Of a DNA stretch of 64,000 nucleotides, positions 25,501-38,600 are shown piece after piece. The position numbers and the translations under genes were made by a program. The stretch covers positions 206,340 to 270,339 of the forward strand of contig NW_021167091.1 in assembly GCF_003711515.1 (NCBI RefSeq), read 5' to 3'. The notes beneath the pieces are model-generated. The model saw only the letters and a list, made by a program, of their open reading frames with translations. It searched no databases and was not told where the DNA came from. Within the stretch, counting starts at the first letter, position 1; every line of letters begins with the position of its first letter. This DNA comes from Sodiomyces alkalinus F11 (Eukaryota > Ascomycota > Sordariomycetes > Glomerellales > Plectosphaerellaceae).

Positions 25501-27300
25501 ATAGTAATGCCTACTATAAAGGAGCCCTTAAGGCAAAGTCCATCACGGAAGAAGGCACATTTAAACTTATTAGAGGAGGATAAATACCCCTCGACCTTAA
25601 GCCCTACGGATCTCTTTTCCTCTCTTCTACTCCATAAGTTTTCGGCTAGCCCTTCGCTCTCGGATATCACCCGCGACCACTAACCAATATTTTATAACGA
25701 TAGCTTTTTCTTTTTCTTTTTAACTATTTTTCGACGTCCTTAGACCTAATTAGGGTAATTAGCCGTAGTTTACGCTCCTACCGCCTTTTATTCTGCTCTT
25801 TTCCCTTTCCCTTTCTCTCTCTCTCCCGCTATATACGCCGCCTTCGCTATAACTAACTACTAGGCCACTACCCTTATAGAGAACCTGCTTAAGCACTATA
25901 TTCACCCTAAGGCACGTACCGTTATCGACTCTCGTACTAGGGGTCGCACCCAGTACGTCCTTAAAAAGAGTAGGTAGGCTTTTCCCTTAACCGGTCTGCC
26001 TTACCGCCTATTCGATATATCCGATAATAACCCCCTCTTCTTTAGGTTTATAGCAGGTAGTATAGAAGACTAGTAAGCCGTTTAATAGTTCCTAGGATCT
26101 ATAGAAGGAGAGTATATAAGCAGAGAAGTTGTAGATAGTATAACTCCGTTAACTCCCCTAGTAAAAGTCCGTGGGGATAGTATTATAGCCGCCCGTATAG
26201 TCTTACTAGCTATGTATAGGATATATAGTAACCTCTTTAAGGGTAAGTGGTTAGAAAAATCTACTATAGAAGACCTAATTAGGGTAATAATTACTAGATA
26301 AATCGGGGATACTAGGCCTAAGACCTGGATTAATAACGTTAACTTATAGGGTTATAACGCTAAGAAGAAGAGATTTAACTACCTAAACGTGAGCGAGAGG
26401 GATCTTTTTAGGATCGCGATATCCCGGTTAATTCCCTTTATATACTATATTAGAGGTAATTACTTCGTTAGCCTAATCTTAGACTAGGAGACTTAGGTTA
26501 TATACGTGTATAATAGTATATAGTATAATGGAGGAGCTAAGAAGCGCCTACTAAAGAGCTTCCGAGGAGCTATAAGTTAGCTATAATATATTAAAGCCCC
26601 TAAAAGGCTATAGATAGCCTAGTTAGGAAGTTTTATATCGTCCTAGGCCCTTAATAAGAGGATAAGCACTCGTATAGTCTCTTTATTAGTAAATAGATTC
26701 GTTATATTATTTAGGAGGGATACTTATTCCCTGCCTTATCCCGGCTATACCGCCTATAAGATAGCCGCTATTACGTTAATACCGCTACTAGCTATACTAG
26801 GTATATTAGATATAGCTAGTTAGGTTACGTAGGCGAACTCTTCGGTTTCGGCTATTAACCTAAGCTAGCTCTCGGATAATCTACCCTATCCCCTAACCCC
26901 GCTCCTACTACCGTTCCCGTTATAACCCCCTCCTATAATCTGCCTAAGATATCTAGTTTTACGCCTATTAATAAGAAGTAGAAGCCTATTAACCCGCCTA
27001 AGGGTTCTAAGACGCCGAAAACGCCTAAGAACCCTAAGGCTCCTTAGCTAATTAAACTAAAGTCTTATTCCCCTAATTAGGGGATAACTAAGAAATAGAC
27101 GATCGGTGAAGGTAATAACGAGGCGTTCCTAAAGCTAGATAACCTTAGACTTAATACTCCTAAGAAAGCTACTGAGAAAAGCCCAGCCCTAACTACCGAA
27201 ATAGCCCCTATAATATCGTCTCTATAAGCCCCTAAGGTTTAAGGCCCTACTAGTTCCCCTAAGTAGAAGGTGGCTAAGCTAAATAAATAGTCGAAGCCGT
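22521..27300 (+). mobile_element. RIPed coding wreck with C48 (Ulp1-like) cysteine protease domain
   Basis: Long + strand coding traces, broken by RIP stops, run from about 24,100 to 27,300. Near 26,380-26,520 the translation reads IPFIYYIRGNYFVSLILD then IYVYNSI. Near 26,658-26,690, in another frame, it reads EDKHSYSLFISKQ. This is the order of a C48/Ulp1 SUMO-protease domain: His block, Asp block, then a QxDxxSCGxF block. Each catalytic position is changed by a C-to-T or G-to-A transition: His to Tyr (26,461), Asp to Asn (near 26,511), Cys to Tyr (26,673). A Pro/Ser/Lys-rich tail follows (26,880-27,300). Ulp1-like proteases occur in some MULE and KDZ-type transposons, so this may be a second gene of the upstream MULE, an independent element, or a RIPed host family. 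Confidence 0.55.
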
Positions 27301-30300
27301 AGCTATAGTAACCAGCCCTGGTTAAGATTAGCTCGGCTACTAGCTACTACACGTATAAGGGAGAGGACCTTATTAATCTTACCATGAGTACCGATATATA
27401 GAGTAAGTAAGAGAAGGATTAGGCGTACTAAGGCCGTAGCCCGGAAATATCCTATAGTTTACTATTCTATAGGTTAATCGAGATATAGAACGTGCCGTTT
27501 CGACTAAGTAATTATAGCCGCGAGGATTAGGTTTAGTCGTTTAATAACCCTTATAGAGCCGCTTTATAAGATACCGCCACTAATAGTAGTGAGTATCTCC
27601 CGCTATCGCGAGCTATAGAATAAGGAGGATAGCGTTATTATAGTGCCGCTATTAAGTAGGAAGCGGATAAGGCTACTACTAATTAAGAGGTTAAAAAGGC
27701 TAGCGAGCCTGACTATATAGTAGGAGGAAGAACCTTACGGAAGCGTAAGTAGAGGTATATATAAAGGATTAGATAAGCGACGTCTTAAGGATATAGTTAG
27801 TGAAGATAGTAAGGGAACGGTATATACGGAGGAACTAGAACTAAGAGGATCCCTAACTTAGTATACGTAGAGGACGGGGTGATTAGAGGAATAAGGGTAT
27901 ACGATAGCTTTTTACTTAGTTTATTTACTTATATCTGCTTAATTTTAGGAGTTATTTACGCTACGAGGGCGTAAACGAGATAACTAGGGCGGTAGTATAA
28001 CCGCGCAGATACAGCGTTAGTATAGTGTCGGCAGCCGGTTATATAACCCCCCTTTTTTCTTAAGGCTACGGGATCTGCCTCCTATATGTATATTAAAGAT
28101 AGGCTCTAGATATCCTTATCGGGGAGCGATTATTTAATTATTATCCTCTTTTATACTTACTTATTCCACGTTTAAGGTATCTTTCCAGTTTAACTTACGT
28201 TGCCCTGATCAGAATAATAACTACTAATCTACTTCTTCGCTAAAGATTATAGCGGTATTGGTTATGTTTTGGTTATGCATCGTGGTTTTACTGGACTAAC
28301 CTCTTTATCTGATCTTTATCTTAACGATCTAGTACCACTACGTCTTTACCCAGTTATATTAGGTAAACTATATTAAGATATTATTCCTTAACGGCGCCCT
28401 AAATAATAGGCTATATAGTAGCCTAGTTATAGCCGACCTCCCCGATACCTATACTAAATAGGTTAATAAAGTATAAGCGATTATATAAAGATAAGAGGGC
28501 GCTAATAAGTCGTACTAACCGATTCCTATTACCCGTAAACCAGTTAAGGACGCTAACGGCGATATCATTATAGGTAGAGTTAATAAGGTTAGCGAGTCTA
28601 AGGGGATCTAATAGAAACCTAACCGCTACGTGAATATCACGTGTTAGAATTACTAGAAAAAGGGCTACGTCTAATAGCACTATAAGAGTAAGAAGGATAC
28701 AGTGGCCTAAATATCCCCTTAAAAGGAGGAACCCGAAGATATTCCCGAAGATACCGAAGACTCGGAAAAAGAATAGCTTTAATATAAAATCGGGTATTAA
28801 ATACTTTTATAGATATAGGTTATAACTATTATACCGCCGTGAATAAGAAGTTTACTCGAAAAATACGCTTATTATTAATCGATAAAAAGAAATAACTACT
28901 AAAAGACTTCTCGAATAAGACTAAACCGGCTAATAGCGCCGGTATCGTAGTCTTTATACTAGATATATAAGGGTATACCGAGCGCGTTTTCGCGTATATA
29001 GTACCGGGTCTAGACTAGGATCTCTTCCTTAGGCTTTTATAGATAGAATATAACGATATAGTTCTTTATGCTAAGGAATAAAGGCTCTGCTACGGAGTAG
29101 CCGATATCGATATCCGACTCTAGGGTAAAAAGGAGCTAAAAGTAGTATAAAAGATCTATACTATAATACTAATAACGGGGTCCGTGTTTATAGAACTATA
29201 TAAACAATTATAGTATCGGAAGGCAAAAAGATAGAAGGAGGGCTTACGGGCTATATTGTTAAAAGATATCGAAAAGGCCCTAAGCGCGAAGGAACTAGTA
29301 GACCCGCGAGAATATATCCCTTAGAGTATTATATAAGAGTTTAGTGACTTATTTACGCCCTTATACTCTATACGCTTACCCTTATACCGACTTAGCGCTA
29401 ACTATAAGGTCTACTTATAGAAGGATAGTAATAATAACGAATAAGCCTTATTATAGGGCCCGCTTTATAATATATTATATAAAGAGCTCCTTATATTATA
29501 GAAGACGATAACGGATTTAATAGATAAGTGATTTATTCGTGCGAGTAGCGTAGCTACCGCTACGCCTATACTATTTATAAGGAAGCTAAGAGGCGGCCTT
29601 TAATTTTACTATAACTACCGCGCCCTAAATATAATTACTTAGCGAGATCGTTACCTACTCTCCCTAATTATAAAAGCCCTATATAACCTAGCTAAGGCAA
29701 AGTGGTTTATTAAATTAGATATTATCGCCGCCTTCTATAAGATACGGATAATACCTAGGTATAAGTATAAGTCCGTATTCCGTACTCGGTTTAGATTATT
29801 CGAGTAGCTAGTATATCGTTTTAGGCTAACCGGCGCGCTTATAATATTCTAGTAATATATTAACTTATCGCTACGGGAGTTCTTTAATAATTTTATCTAC
29901 GCGTATATAAATAATATCCTAATCTACTTAAACGGATCTTATAACGACTATAAGGAGAAGGTACGGCGAGTACTTAGTGCCCTCGTAGACGCGGGGCTAA
30001 ACCTTAACCCGAAAAAGTACGAGTTTAGCGTTAAGACTATGAAATACCTAGGGTTTATCGTTATAACGGAAAAAGGGGTGTTTTATAACCCCGAGAAACT
30101 TAAAGCTATGATAGAATAAGAAGCGTTAGTCTCTATAATTAGAGTATAAAGTTTCCTAGAGTTCGCTAACTTCTATAGAATATTTATCCGTAACTTTATA
30201 GCTATTATAGGGCTACTTATAGCCCTAACGAAAAAGAACGCCCTATTCTACTAGGGCCCCCTATAAAAGGCAGCCTTTAAGAAACTAAAGTAGAGGTTCT

Positions 30301-32560
30301 AGGAAAAGCCTTACCTATAATAATAGAAACCCGGAAGGAAAACCTAGCTAGAAACGGATTACTTAGGGTTCGCGCTAAGTAGTATATTCCTATAGGAAAA
30401 TAAATAAGGATATAGGTACGTTATCGTATACTACTTACGCTGACTTAACTCTGCTAAGTATAATTACCCGATTCACGATAAGGAGATACTAACGATTATA
30501 AACTATTTATAGGTTTAGAAAGCCGAGCTTATAGGTAATAGCCGGTTTTAGATTTACTCCGATTATAAAACACTTAATACTTTATAACTAAAAGGGCCCT
30601 AACCAAGTATTAGAGTTATTAAGTAGCGGAGCTCGCTCAGTATAACTTTATATTAGAGTACCGGCGAGGGGCCGATAACGTTATAGCCGACGCGCTCTTA
30701 TATTAAGAACAGGATATACCTAAGCATTCTTCCGATATCTAAGAATAGGGGAGGTATATCTAGATAATCTCCGATATAGCTATCTCCCCCCGGGTATACT
30801 TAATAAAAGTAATATTACCGGAGCTAACTATAGTCTTCGAAGTAGACCCCGACGTATAATACCTATAGGATAAAGCTAGGGCTACCGATAAGCGTTATTA
30901 AGATACCCTTACCATAGTAGTAGTAGGAGAGCGGAGTTTTCCTCCTAAGCTAGAGCTTAAAATATAGATCGCCGAGTATAGAATCGACTAAGGATAACTA
31001 ATATTTCGCGACCGCCTATAAATACTAGGGGATAGCGAAGGCACGGTTAGTTACCCGTTATAAGGCTATCTTATATACGCGATCTATAATTTAGTAATCG
31101 GCGGATACTTAGGCAGGGATAATACTATTACCCTAATCGCCTATTAGTTCTTTTAGCCCGGTATAAATTAAGATATTAAAAGATTTATACGGAATTACGA
31201 TATATACTAAGCTAGCTATATATAGAGGGGTATAAAGAGAGGATTATTACGCTTACTCCTTAAACTAAAGCGAATCTTCTATAATATCGTGATAGATCTT
31301 ATAACGGACCTACTACCTACCCGCGAGGGTAAGTATAAATACTTATAGGTAATTATTAACCGACTCTTAAGATTGGTAACGCTAGAAGCGATAAATACTA
31401 TAGATACCGAAGCCTATACTAAACGGTTCTTACTATACTATTATAGGTTCTACGGAATACCGAAGTCTATTATTAGCGATAAGGGGTTAAACTAGATTAG
31501 CCGCTTTTAGCGATACGTTTATAAACTTATAGGTATTAAATATCGACTAAGTACTATATACTACCCTTAAACGGATAGAGGTCCTAAGTATATTAACTAG
31601 GAAGTCTAAGCCTACTTATAAGCGTATACCTATTACGCCTAAGATAATTAGAATACGCTATTATCGGTAGCGTAGCTAGCTTTAAATAACCGGGTAAACT
31701 CGATAATCTAAATAAGCCTATTCTTCCTATAATACGGGTACTACGCGAATCCTCTCTAAATTAATAAGACTACGCTAACCGATAAGCGCGAGGCTTCCGC
31801 GTATAACCTACTAAGTCGCTTTAAGAAAGCTACCTAATTCGCCTAAGCTATAGTAGCCGTTATATAACTATACTAAAAGAAGTTAGTAAACTGTTATTAT
31901 TATTTTGCCGAGAGTTTTAAAAAGGATAACCTTATATAGCTAGATATTAGTAATTACTCTTTATTATAGCCTTTAAAGAAACTTACCTAGCTTTACTATA
32001 AATATAAAGTTATAAAGGTTATTAACTCCTATATCGTAGAACTAAATATCCCTTTATAGGTTTATAGCTATTTCCACGTAGATCTCCTACGGTAAGCCGA
32101 CTATAACCCCTTATTAGGGTAAGCGATAATAAACCCCTAGCCGCTACCTCTCCGTGAAAGGCTAAACAGGGAAAAGGAATAAGTAGTAGAGGAAATCCTT
32201 TACGCCTATACCCGAAGGCGAGGTCGCGGTAGGGTCCGTAAGGTATTAGTACGATAAGAGGGCTATATAAAACTAATATAGGAACCGCTTAAGAGCCTAC
32301 GGGAGATATAAGTACTTAACGAATTTAAGAAGAAACACGGCCTGGTATAGTCGAATAACGGGCCTTTATAATAGTATATAAAGGAGATACGGACACGAAA
32401 AAAGGCTAATATGGCGGCGAGGAGGATAAAGACCGAAAATAAGATTATATTAGGATTATACCCTCGCGCTACTTAATTTATAAGTAGGAAAGAACTAAGT
32501 AGAAAAAGACTTATTACTTTATAGCCTCCCCCTCCTCTAACTCCTCCTTTTACGAGGCTA
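27301..32560 (+). mobile_element. RIP-degraded Ty3/gypsy retrotransposon 2 (gag-pol with chromodomain)
   Basis: A gag region (about 27,380-28,790) ends in a degraded CCHC knuckle at 28,641-28,688. Pol follows. Reverse transcriptase covers about 29,560-30,280, with RDRYLLSLI and AKWFIKLDIIAAF blocks, and YINN at 29,904-29,915 where YIDD is expected. RNase H is at 30,350-30,750 and integrase at about 31,250-31,900 (NNRVN and IGIKYRLST blocks). A chromodomain-like end (VRKVLVR, then EPLKSLREI) lies near 32,230-32,330. It differs from the gypsy element at 1-4.56 kb. Many TAG/TAA codons interrupt it. LTRs were not identified. Confidence 0.85.
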
Positions 32561-33850
32561 TACCGCCCTTAGTAATACCTACCTATAACTCCTTTACCGG
32601 CTTAAAGTAAGCCGCCGAGGTAGTCGTGCCCTCCTCGCTATTAATAATAAGAGGAGTAATAACCTCCTAAGGAGGAGCCGAGGTAAGCGCGACCTTAGGG
32701 GCTACCTCCGGCGTACTACGAGTAGGAATAGGGCGTAACTTAATATAATACTTATATACGCGCTTAGCGCTATTAGAGATATTACGGACCTCCGACTATA
32801 TAACGGAGAGAGTATTATTAGTATCCTGTAGTTTTTACGATATATCCGTAAGCGTTTAGTCTATACTACGTATAAAGGTAGCGATATTATTAAGGGTTTA
32901 TACTATACTCGCTTAGAACTAGGTAATAACGGGCGGGGCGGCGGATAGCGGGGCGGCGGATAGCGGGGCGGCGGATAGCTAAGCGGTAGTAGGGGCGGGG
33001 GCGATTAGAGTAGGGGGGCGGCGGGAATAAGTGTAATAGGCGGGGCGGATAGCTATAAGGGAGCGGCGACGTTTGTACCCGATTTAGCCTAACCAAGGGC
33101 GATTTAGAAGTTACCGTAAGTATCCTAGAATTAGCGGCGATTCTATATAGAAGAATTAGTATAAAGGCTATTAAGCAAAGGGCAGGAGTAACTTATATCC
33201 TTATTATTAGTATCTTTATTTATAGTATAGACGGTATTCTATAGAGTATTAGCGGTATTATAAGCGGCGGGAGGGAGCTATATTACTTATTAGTCGTAGT
33301 TACTATACGTATAACCGGCACGCCTACTTCGGAATACTTATAAATACGGCACGAGTACTCGTAGTATTTAGTATTAGCCCTAGCTGCGCTAAGGCCTAAC
33401 TAGTGGTAATACTCGATACTATATTCTTATTTACACTACTACGTAACGTACTACGTATAGGGGGTACGGCAGCGGGGACCGGGCGGATTCTTAGGGGCGT
33501 ATCGCTTCTTAGCGGGAGGGGGGGTTAGAGTCTATGTATTATTAGTTACGGCCGACCTTATAACCCGTAGTAATAAGGGCCGCGAACTTATATTATTATT
33601 ACTATTACCCTTATAAGGGCGTTTATTAGGTAAGGCGAAGTTAGTTATCTACTAATAGTTACCTACGGCATGGAATTATAGGCGAGGGGCGTGCTAACTT
33701 ATAGCGATAAGTATATAGGCGGCTTAGGAGATAAGCTATTACTCGGCGATATTAGTTATACTACCATGGGACTTATAAAGCACCTTAGGGCTACTCACGA
33801 TATAGGAAATTTAATTAAGAAAGAATTTAGTTAAAAAGGAAGCTATAAAG
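32561..33850 (-). other. RIPed minus-strand coding trace, unknown protein with coiled-coil-like segment
   Basis: On the minus strand between about 32,900 and 32,530 a translation nearly free of stops gives a heptad-like run (LNNIATFIRSIDQTLTDIS) followed by a Pro/Thr-rich tail ending in Glu-rich residues. I do not recognise the family. A structural or gag-like protein of a transposon is plausible. The rest of the stretch (33,100-33,850) gives only fragments. The open frame over 32,890-33,096 lies in another frame of this strand and is repeat-driven. Confidence 0.35.
32932..32982. repeat. GC-rich 15-bp tandem repeat, about three units
   Basis: GGGGCGGCGGATAGC is repeated in tandem, with a degenerate fourth unit. 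It gives the AIRRP repeat in one minus-strand frame. It stands out as a G-rich island in AT-rich DNA. Confidence 0.85.
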
Positions 33851-35640
33851 GGGGAAGAAGAATACAAAAAAGAGGAATAGTAGGAGGTTTATTTTATTAT
33901 CCTTCCTACGCTATTTAGGTAGAAGGAATAACCCCCGGTTATATATTTAGTAGGTATATCGTTTATAACGAGTATATACGCCGGCGAGGAGCTCACGACA
34001 GTACCGCTATATAAGAGCTCTTTTATACTATTTTAGCCTTAAAAGGATCTTAGCTGCTACGGATTGCCTCCCTTCGAGGGAGCCTTTAATAGAATCGAAT
34101 AAAGGAGGCTATTTTCAGATTATACGCGGGGACGCTAGGGTAATATAAGGTCATGACCGGGCGACAATAATACGACCGCGACCTCGTCTCCGCCGGGGCG
34201 GTGGGTATATTATAGGCTATAGCCCGGGGAATAGTCCCTTGTAATAGCCGGGAGTAAGAAGCATAGACCTCCTAGTGAGGCCTATACGATCTTATATACA
34301 CTTAGCCGCCTATACACCGTGTAGACTTTTCCTTTCCTCCTTTCCTTCCTTAGTTCGAATAAACTATATTTTCGGCCTTAATACGTGAACAACTTTTAAT
34401 AAACCGTTATACTAGGCCTTATAAGTACGCCGATTTAGGCTTAGCGTAATAACGGTATACCCTCTCTGCTATAAGGTAGCCGTTAGCCTTATAACCGAAG
34501 TATAGGCACTTATAGCACCTTAGGGGCTAAGGTTAGAATTATATGGCTTATAGATATAGCTACCCCCCTTAAAAAGGAGGGCATTCCGGATAAGGCTTAT
34601 TACCCTTTCCGGGGAAGCCGATTCGATAAGGAGAAGCGTTACTTTACCGGTACCGTAGCGGGGTACTTATAATCTTACTTAGAGGATTTTAGCCTCGGGA
34701 TTTATATCTTATAAGGATACTAGTAGGTCTTTTTTGGATAGGACGTTAAGGACCTCCTAAAAGATAGCCTTAGCTAGTATAGGGTAAGTATATATAGCTA
34801 GGGCAGCACCTTTACTAAAGGCCTTCTTAACCTATTACTCCTTATAGGTAGCCTATTATTATACCTTTTCGGTAAAAGTAAGGTGGATATATCCGCTCTG
34901 AAGCTTCCGGGCCGCTACGGTATCGTATTAGGTAGTCGTAGCGTTTATAGCTTAAAGAATTTCCTTTAGGGTCCTAGCTCTAAGGGGCTAGTCTTTAAGG
35001 AGAGTTCCTTAGCGGACGATTAATTCCCGGTAATATCTAATAGGGATTATTTTAAGGGGGGCGGGGTCCCGCGGGGGTACCGCTATAGGAGCCCGGGCTA
35101 TAATATTAGCCTAGGTCTTTTTTATACCGCTTATCCCTTTTCGGAGCTCCTCTTGGATAATTTAGCAGATAGAAGCGTATAGGTATACTAGTAGTATTAT
35201 ACCGGTATCGGGGCGGGCACTATATATCGTGATTAGTTCCTCTATTAGCTCCACAATTTACTTAATCGTATTTCTATTAGCTTATAAGGCCTAAATTTCT
35301 GCTTTAATCTTAGCTACTCTCGGTTTTAGGGGGCGCGGTAATCATTTTTCGGTTATATATCGGTTCCACGCTATATCCTGTCTTAGGGGGGGGGGGGACG
35401 CTTATATTACGAAAAGTGGGTCCGTTACGAATTCAATATAGTTAAGGACGAGATAACGCTATTCTATAATTCTTCCGGTCGTACCGTAGCGCCGGTATTA
35501 CGGTGCCGCTATAATAGTATCCCGGGAGGGAGGCGGTAGTTATAATCTCTATCTTAGTAGTTTTATCGATTGTACTCCTATTACGCGCCCGTGGTTAATA
35601 GCTGTGTCTTTGTTGTGATTGAACTAACTAAGAAGAATAA
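33851..35640 (-). mobile_element. LINE ORF1 (gag-like) fragment, antisense, RIPed
   Basis: The minus strand of about 35,120-34,380 reads as a Tad1-type LINE ORF1. It has a conserved block RELIVR followed by EIL-AINATTT and an ARKLQSGYIHLTF stretch, then zinc knuckles near 34,520 (RCYKCLYFGYKANG, with His as Tyr). Stops are frequent. It faces away from the LINE reverse transcriptase that begins near 35,650 on the + strand, so it belongs to a separate or rearranged copy. The 33,851-34,380 part is partly unmutated and unassigned. Confidence 0.65.
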
Positions 35641-38600
35641 TAACCTCCTTTAGCGACTCTAGAAATAGGCACGGATAAAGGGCGGGGTAATATTAAACCC
35701 CTTATCAGTACTACCGCTACGCTAAGATAATAATGATAGCGATAGCCTAACTATAATATATATAGAGAAAGCTAAAGTTCTTAGCCGGAAGTTTTCCCCT
35801 CCCCTTACCTTACCGCCCTTACGCCCCGAGGCGCGGTATTTCTCCCCTAAATAGGATATCCGCCGCGACGTTACTATAGCAGATATATAAGGGCGCTTTA
35901 AAAGGACTAAGCCCTAAGTGGCGCTAAGGTCTAATAGGCTCCCAGTAAGGCTTCTAAAAGCCTATAGACCCCCCCTGTATTAAAGACTAAGTGCTATCTT
36001 TATAGCGTGCCTTAAAACGAGTTATTACCCGAAAAGGTGCTATTACGCTACCGTGGTAGTCCTTAGAAAAGAAGGCCGACCGCTAGCTAATTATAGGATA
36101 GTGAAAGGCTAGTAATTAATATCGCTCTTTAGCATTATAGGTAAGGCTCTTAAAGAAATACTAGCCTACTATATTATTACCGTAGCGGAGGAGTATTAGG
36201 TCCTCCCAGAGGGATAAATAGGTAACCGAATCGGGTAAGGTACTAAGATAGTAGTATAAAGAGTTACGGAGGCTATAAGGGCGAGCGAGGCCTATAGCAG
36301 TACCGTTTTAAGACTTTAATTAGATATTGAAGACGCTTTATATACCGTCCCCTATTCTTATCTCCTCGAGGTACTTAAAAGAAAAGGGTTCCCTTAGTAG
36401 ATTATTACCCTAGTTAGTAGTTTTCTCTAAGACTATATAGCTTAGCTATTACTTAATAGCGAGATAGCCCCTCCGCGGTACCTTTACGGGGGCTTCCTAT
36501 AAGGCTCCCAGACGTCCCCTACTCTTTTTATTCTCTATATCTTTACTCTTTACGAGGAACTAAAAAGAATTCCTAAAATAACAGTAATAGATTGTACTAA
36601 TAATATGAATATTATCGCCTTTAGCAGGATAGATATATAAATACGATACCGCCTTACCGCCGCGTAGCGTACTTACCTTGAATAGGAGGTAATAAGCGGA
36701 CTATAATTTAAACTAGCAAAGTATACCTGTATCCCCTCCACGAAATCGCGTTAACTCTTACGTACCCCGCTCCCCCTTAATACTATTTCGGTATTACTAG
36801 CAGAGGCGACACGACTCCTAGGCGTTTAGCTTAATAGAAAACTCGATTTCCGATAATATACTAAGGAGGTAAAACGTCGCCTTACTACCTAGATATACGC
36901 TCTTTGAAGGTTTAGTGCGATGGCGTAAGGCTATAGCTTAGTAGATAGAAGGAGGCTATATCTTATAGTAATAAGATTAATATTAGCCTATTATGCCTTA
37001 GCTATTTATAAGATTAAAGCCAACCCCGGTATAGCCCTATAACGGTACTTATAGCGGTATAGAACCGGTGCCTCCGACTAGTAGTAGGGGCCTATAAGGC
37101 TATACCGGTTAGGGTCCTCGAAAAGGAGACTTTTATTCCCCCCCTTAACCTATACCTTATAAGCCTTAATACCCGGAAGGTCCTCTGGATATAGGAAGAG
37201 GGTACTAAGGATAAGATATTAGCCGGGGTATAAGCCGCGGCGAGGGCCTTAGCGGTACCGAATAAATACTATAGAATATATTACGCCTTTATATAAACCG
37301 CCTAACTTACCGCTCTAATAACCTAAGCGAAAGCTACGCCCCCGAGGAAAGCCCTTATAAATGAATAGGGTAAGACCTAGATAATAGTATAATAGCCCAA
37401 TATCTATACCGTAGCGGTACTAGGCCGCCCCTTAATATAACACTCCCTCCGGAAATATAGAGGACTCCTTAAACTATAAAGCGCTATACTTGCTTAGATC
37501 CGATGTGAAAAACTTGGCTTACGGGCTTTCTTAGCTAAGGCAAGGGTACTAGGGTTCTTATTAATATAGTACCCTTACGGCGATAACGGAGTAAAGACGG
37601 CGGAGTATATAGTCCTTTAGTACTAGGATATAACTAAGGAAGAGCGTAGGGACCTTTTTAGTGCTATAAGGAGACCGCTTATGACTAAAGGAGATTTATA
37701 TAATGTATTAGAATATAATACTAAAGCCGGGATAATAGCTAAGTGGTTCCTATAACAAAGAAGGCTTAACGATTTCCGATTTACCCTTGAAGTCACGGAA
37801 GCCTATAAGAATACAGCGGTACTATAACGGGGTAGGAGCGTTATAATAGCCTAGTGTATTATTAAATAAAGGCCTTATAAGCCGGGACCCTAGCAGTATT
37901 AAAGCGGTACCGATACTATACTACTTCTTATCGTTATTCTTTTTACCTCCCTTAGAGACACTAACCCTATTCGCGGTATACTTAAGACCCTAGGATAGTT
38001 GGCTGGCTCTATATTATAAAAGAGCTATAAGGGAACCTTAGCAGGGCTACTTATAAAGTAATCTAGTAATATACCCCTTATACTCTCTATACGTTAAAGT
38101 TGACGCGTTAGCTCCTATATCTTTACCGATAAGATACCGCCGCGGCCGCGAGTAGAAAGTAACGCCCTAGATATAGCCCGTCCGAAAAAAGAAGCCGCCG
38201 TTTGTAGGCGCTCCTTAGCCTATAGATTATTAGTATAGCACTACACTCACACCTAAGGAGGATTACTTACCATAATACTAGTATTGCTATTAGCGGCCTT
38301 AGCCGTTATATATATCTAATAGATCTTTTCAAGGCGTTACTACTACTTTTTAGTAGCGGGGGGACGTATTAACCTATTACACTAAACCATACCGGTAACC
38401 TAGCGATACCTCTATGGTATAAGAACGATGTATATCTTTATATAGACCTTGACTATTAGTATACTAAAAGTATATCGTACTAGTACCCGTGGTATTAGTA
38501 TAAGCCTTAACGTTCTTAGGGTAAGATCCTAAACGCTTACTATAACGTAAGTAACTACTATACGTTAGCCGCTATAATACTACCATAATACTACTAGGGC

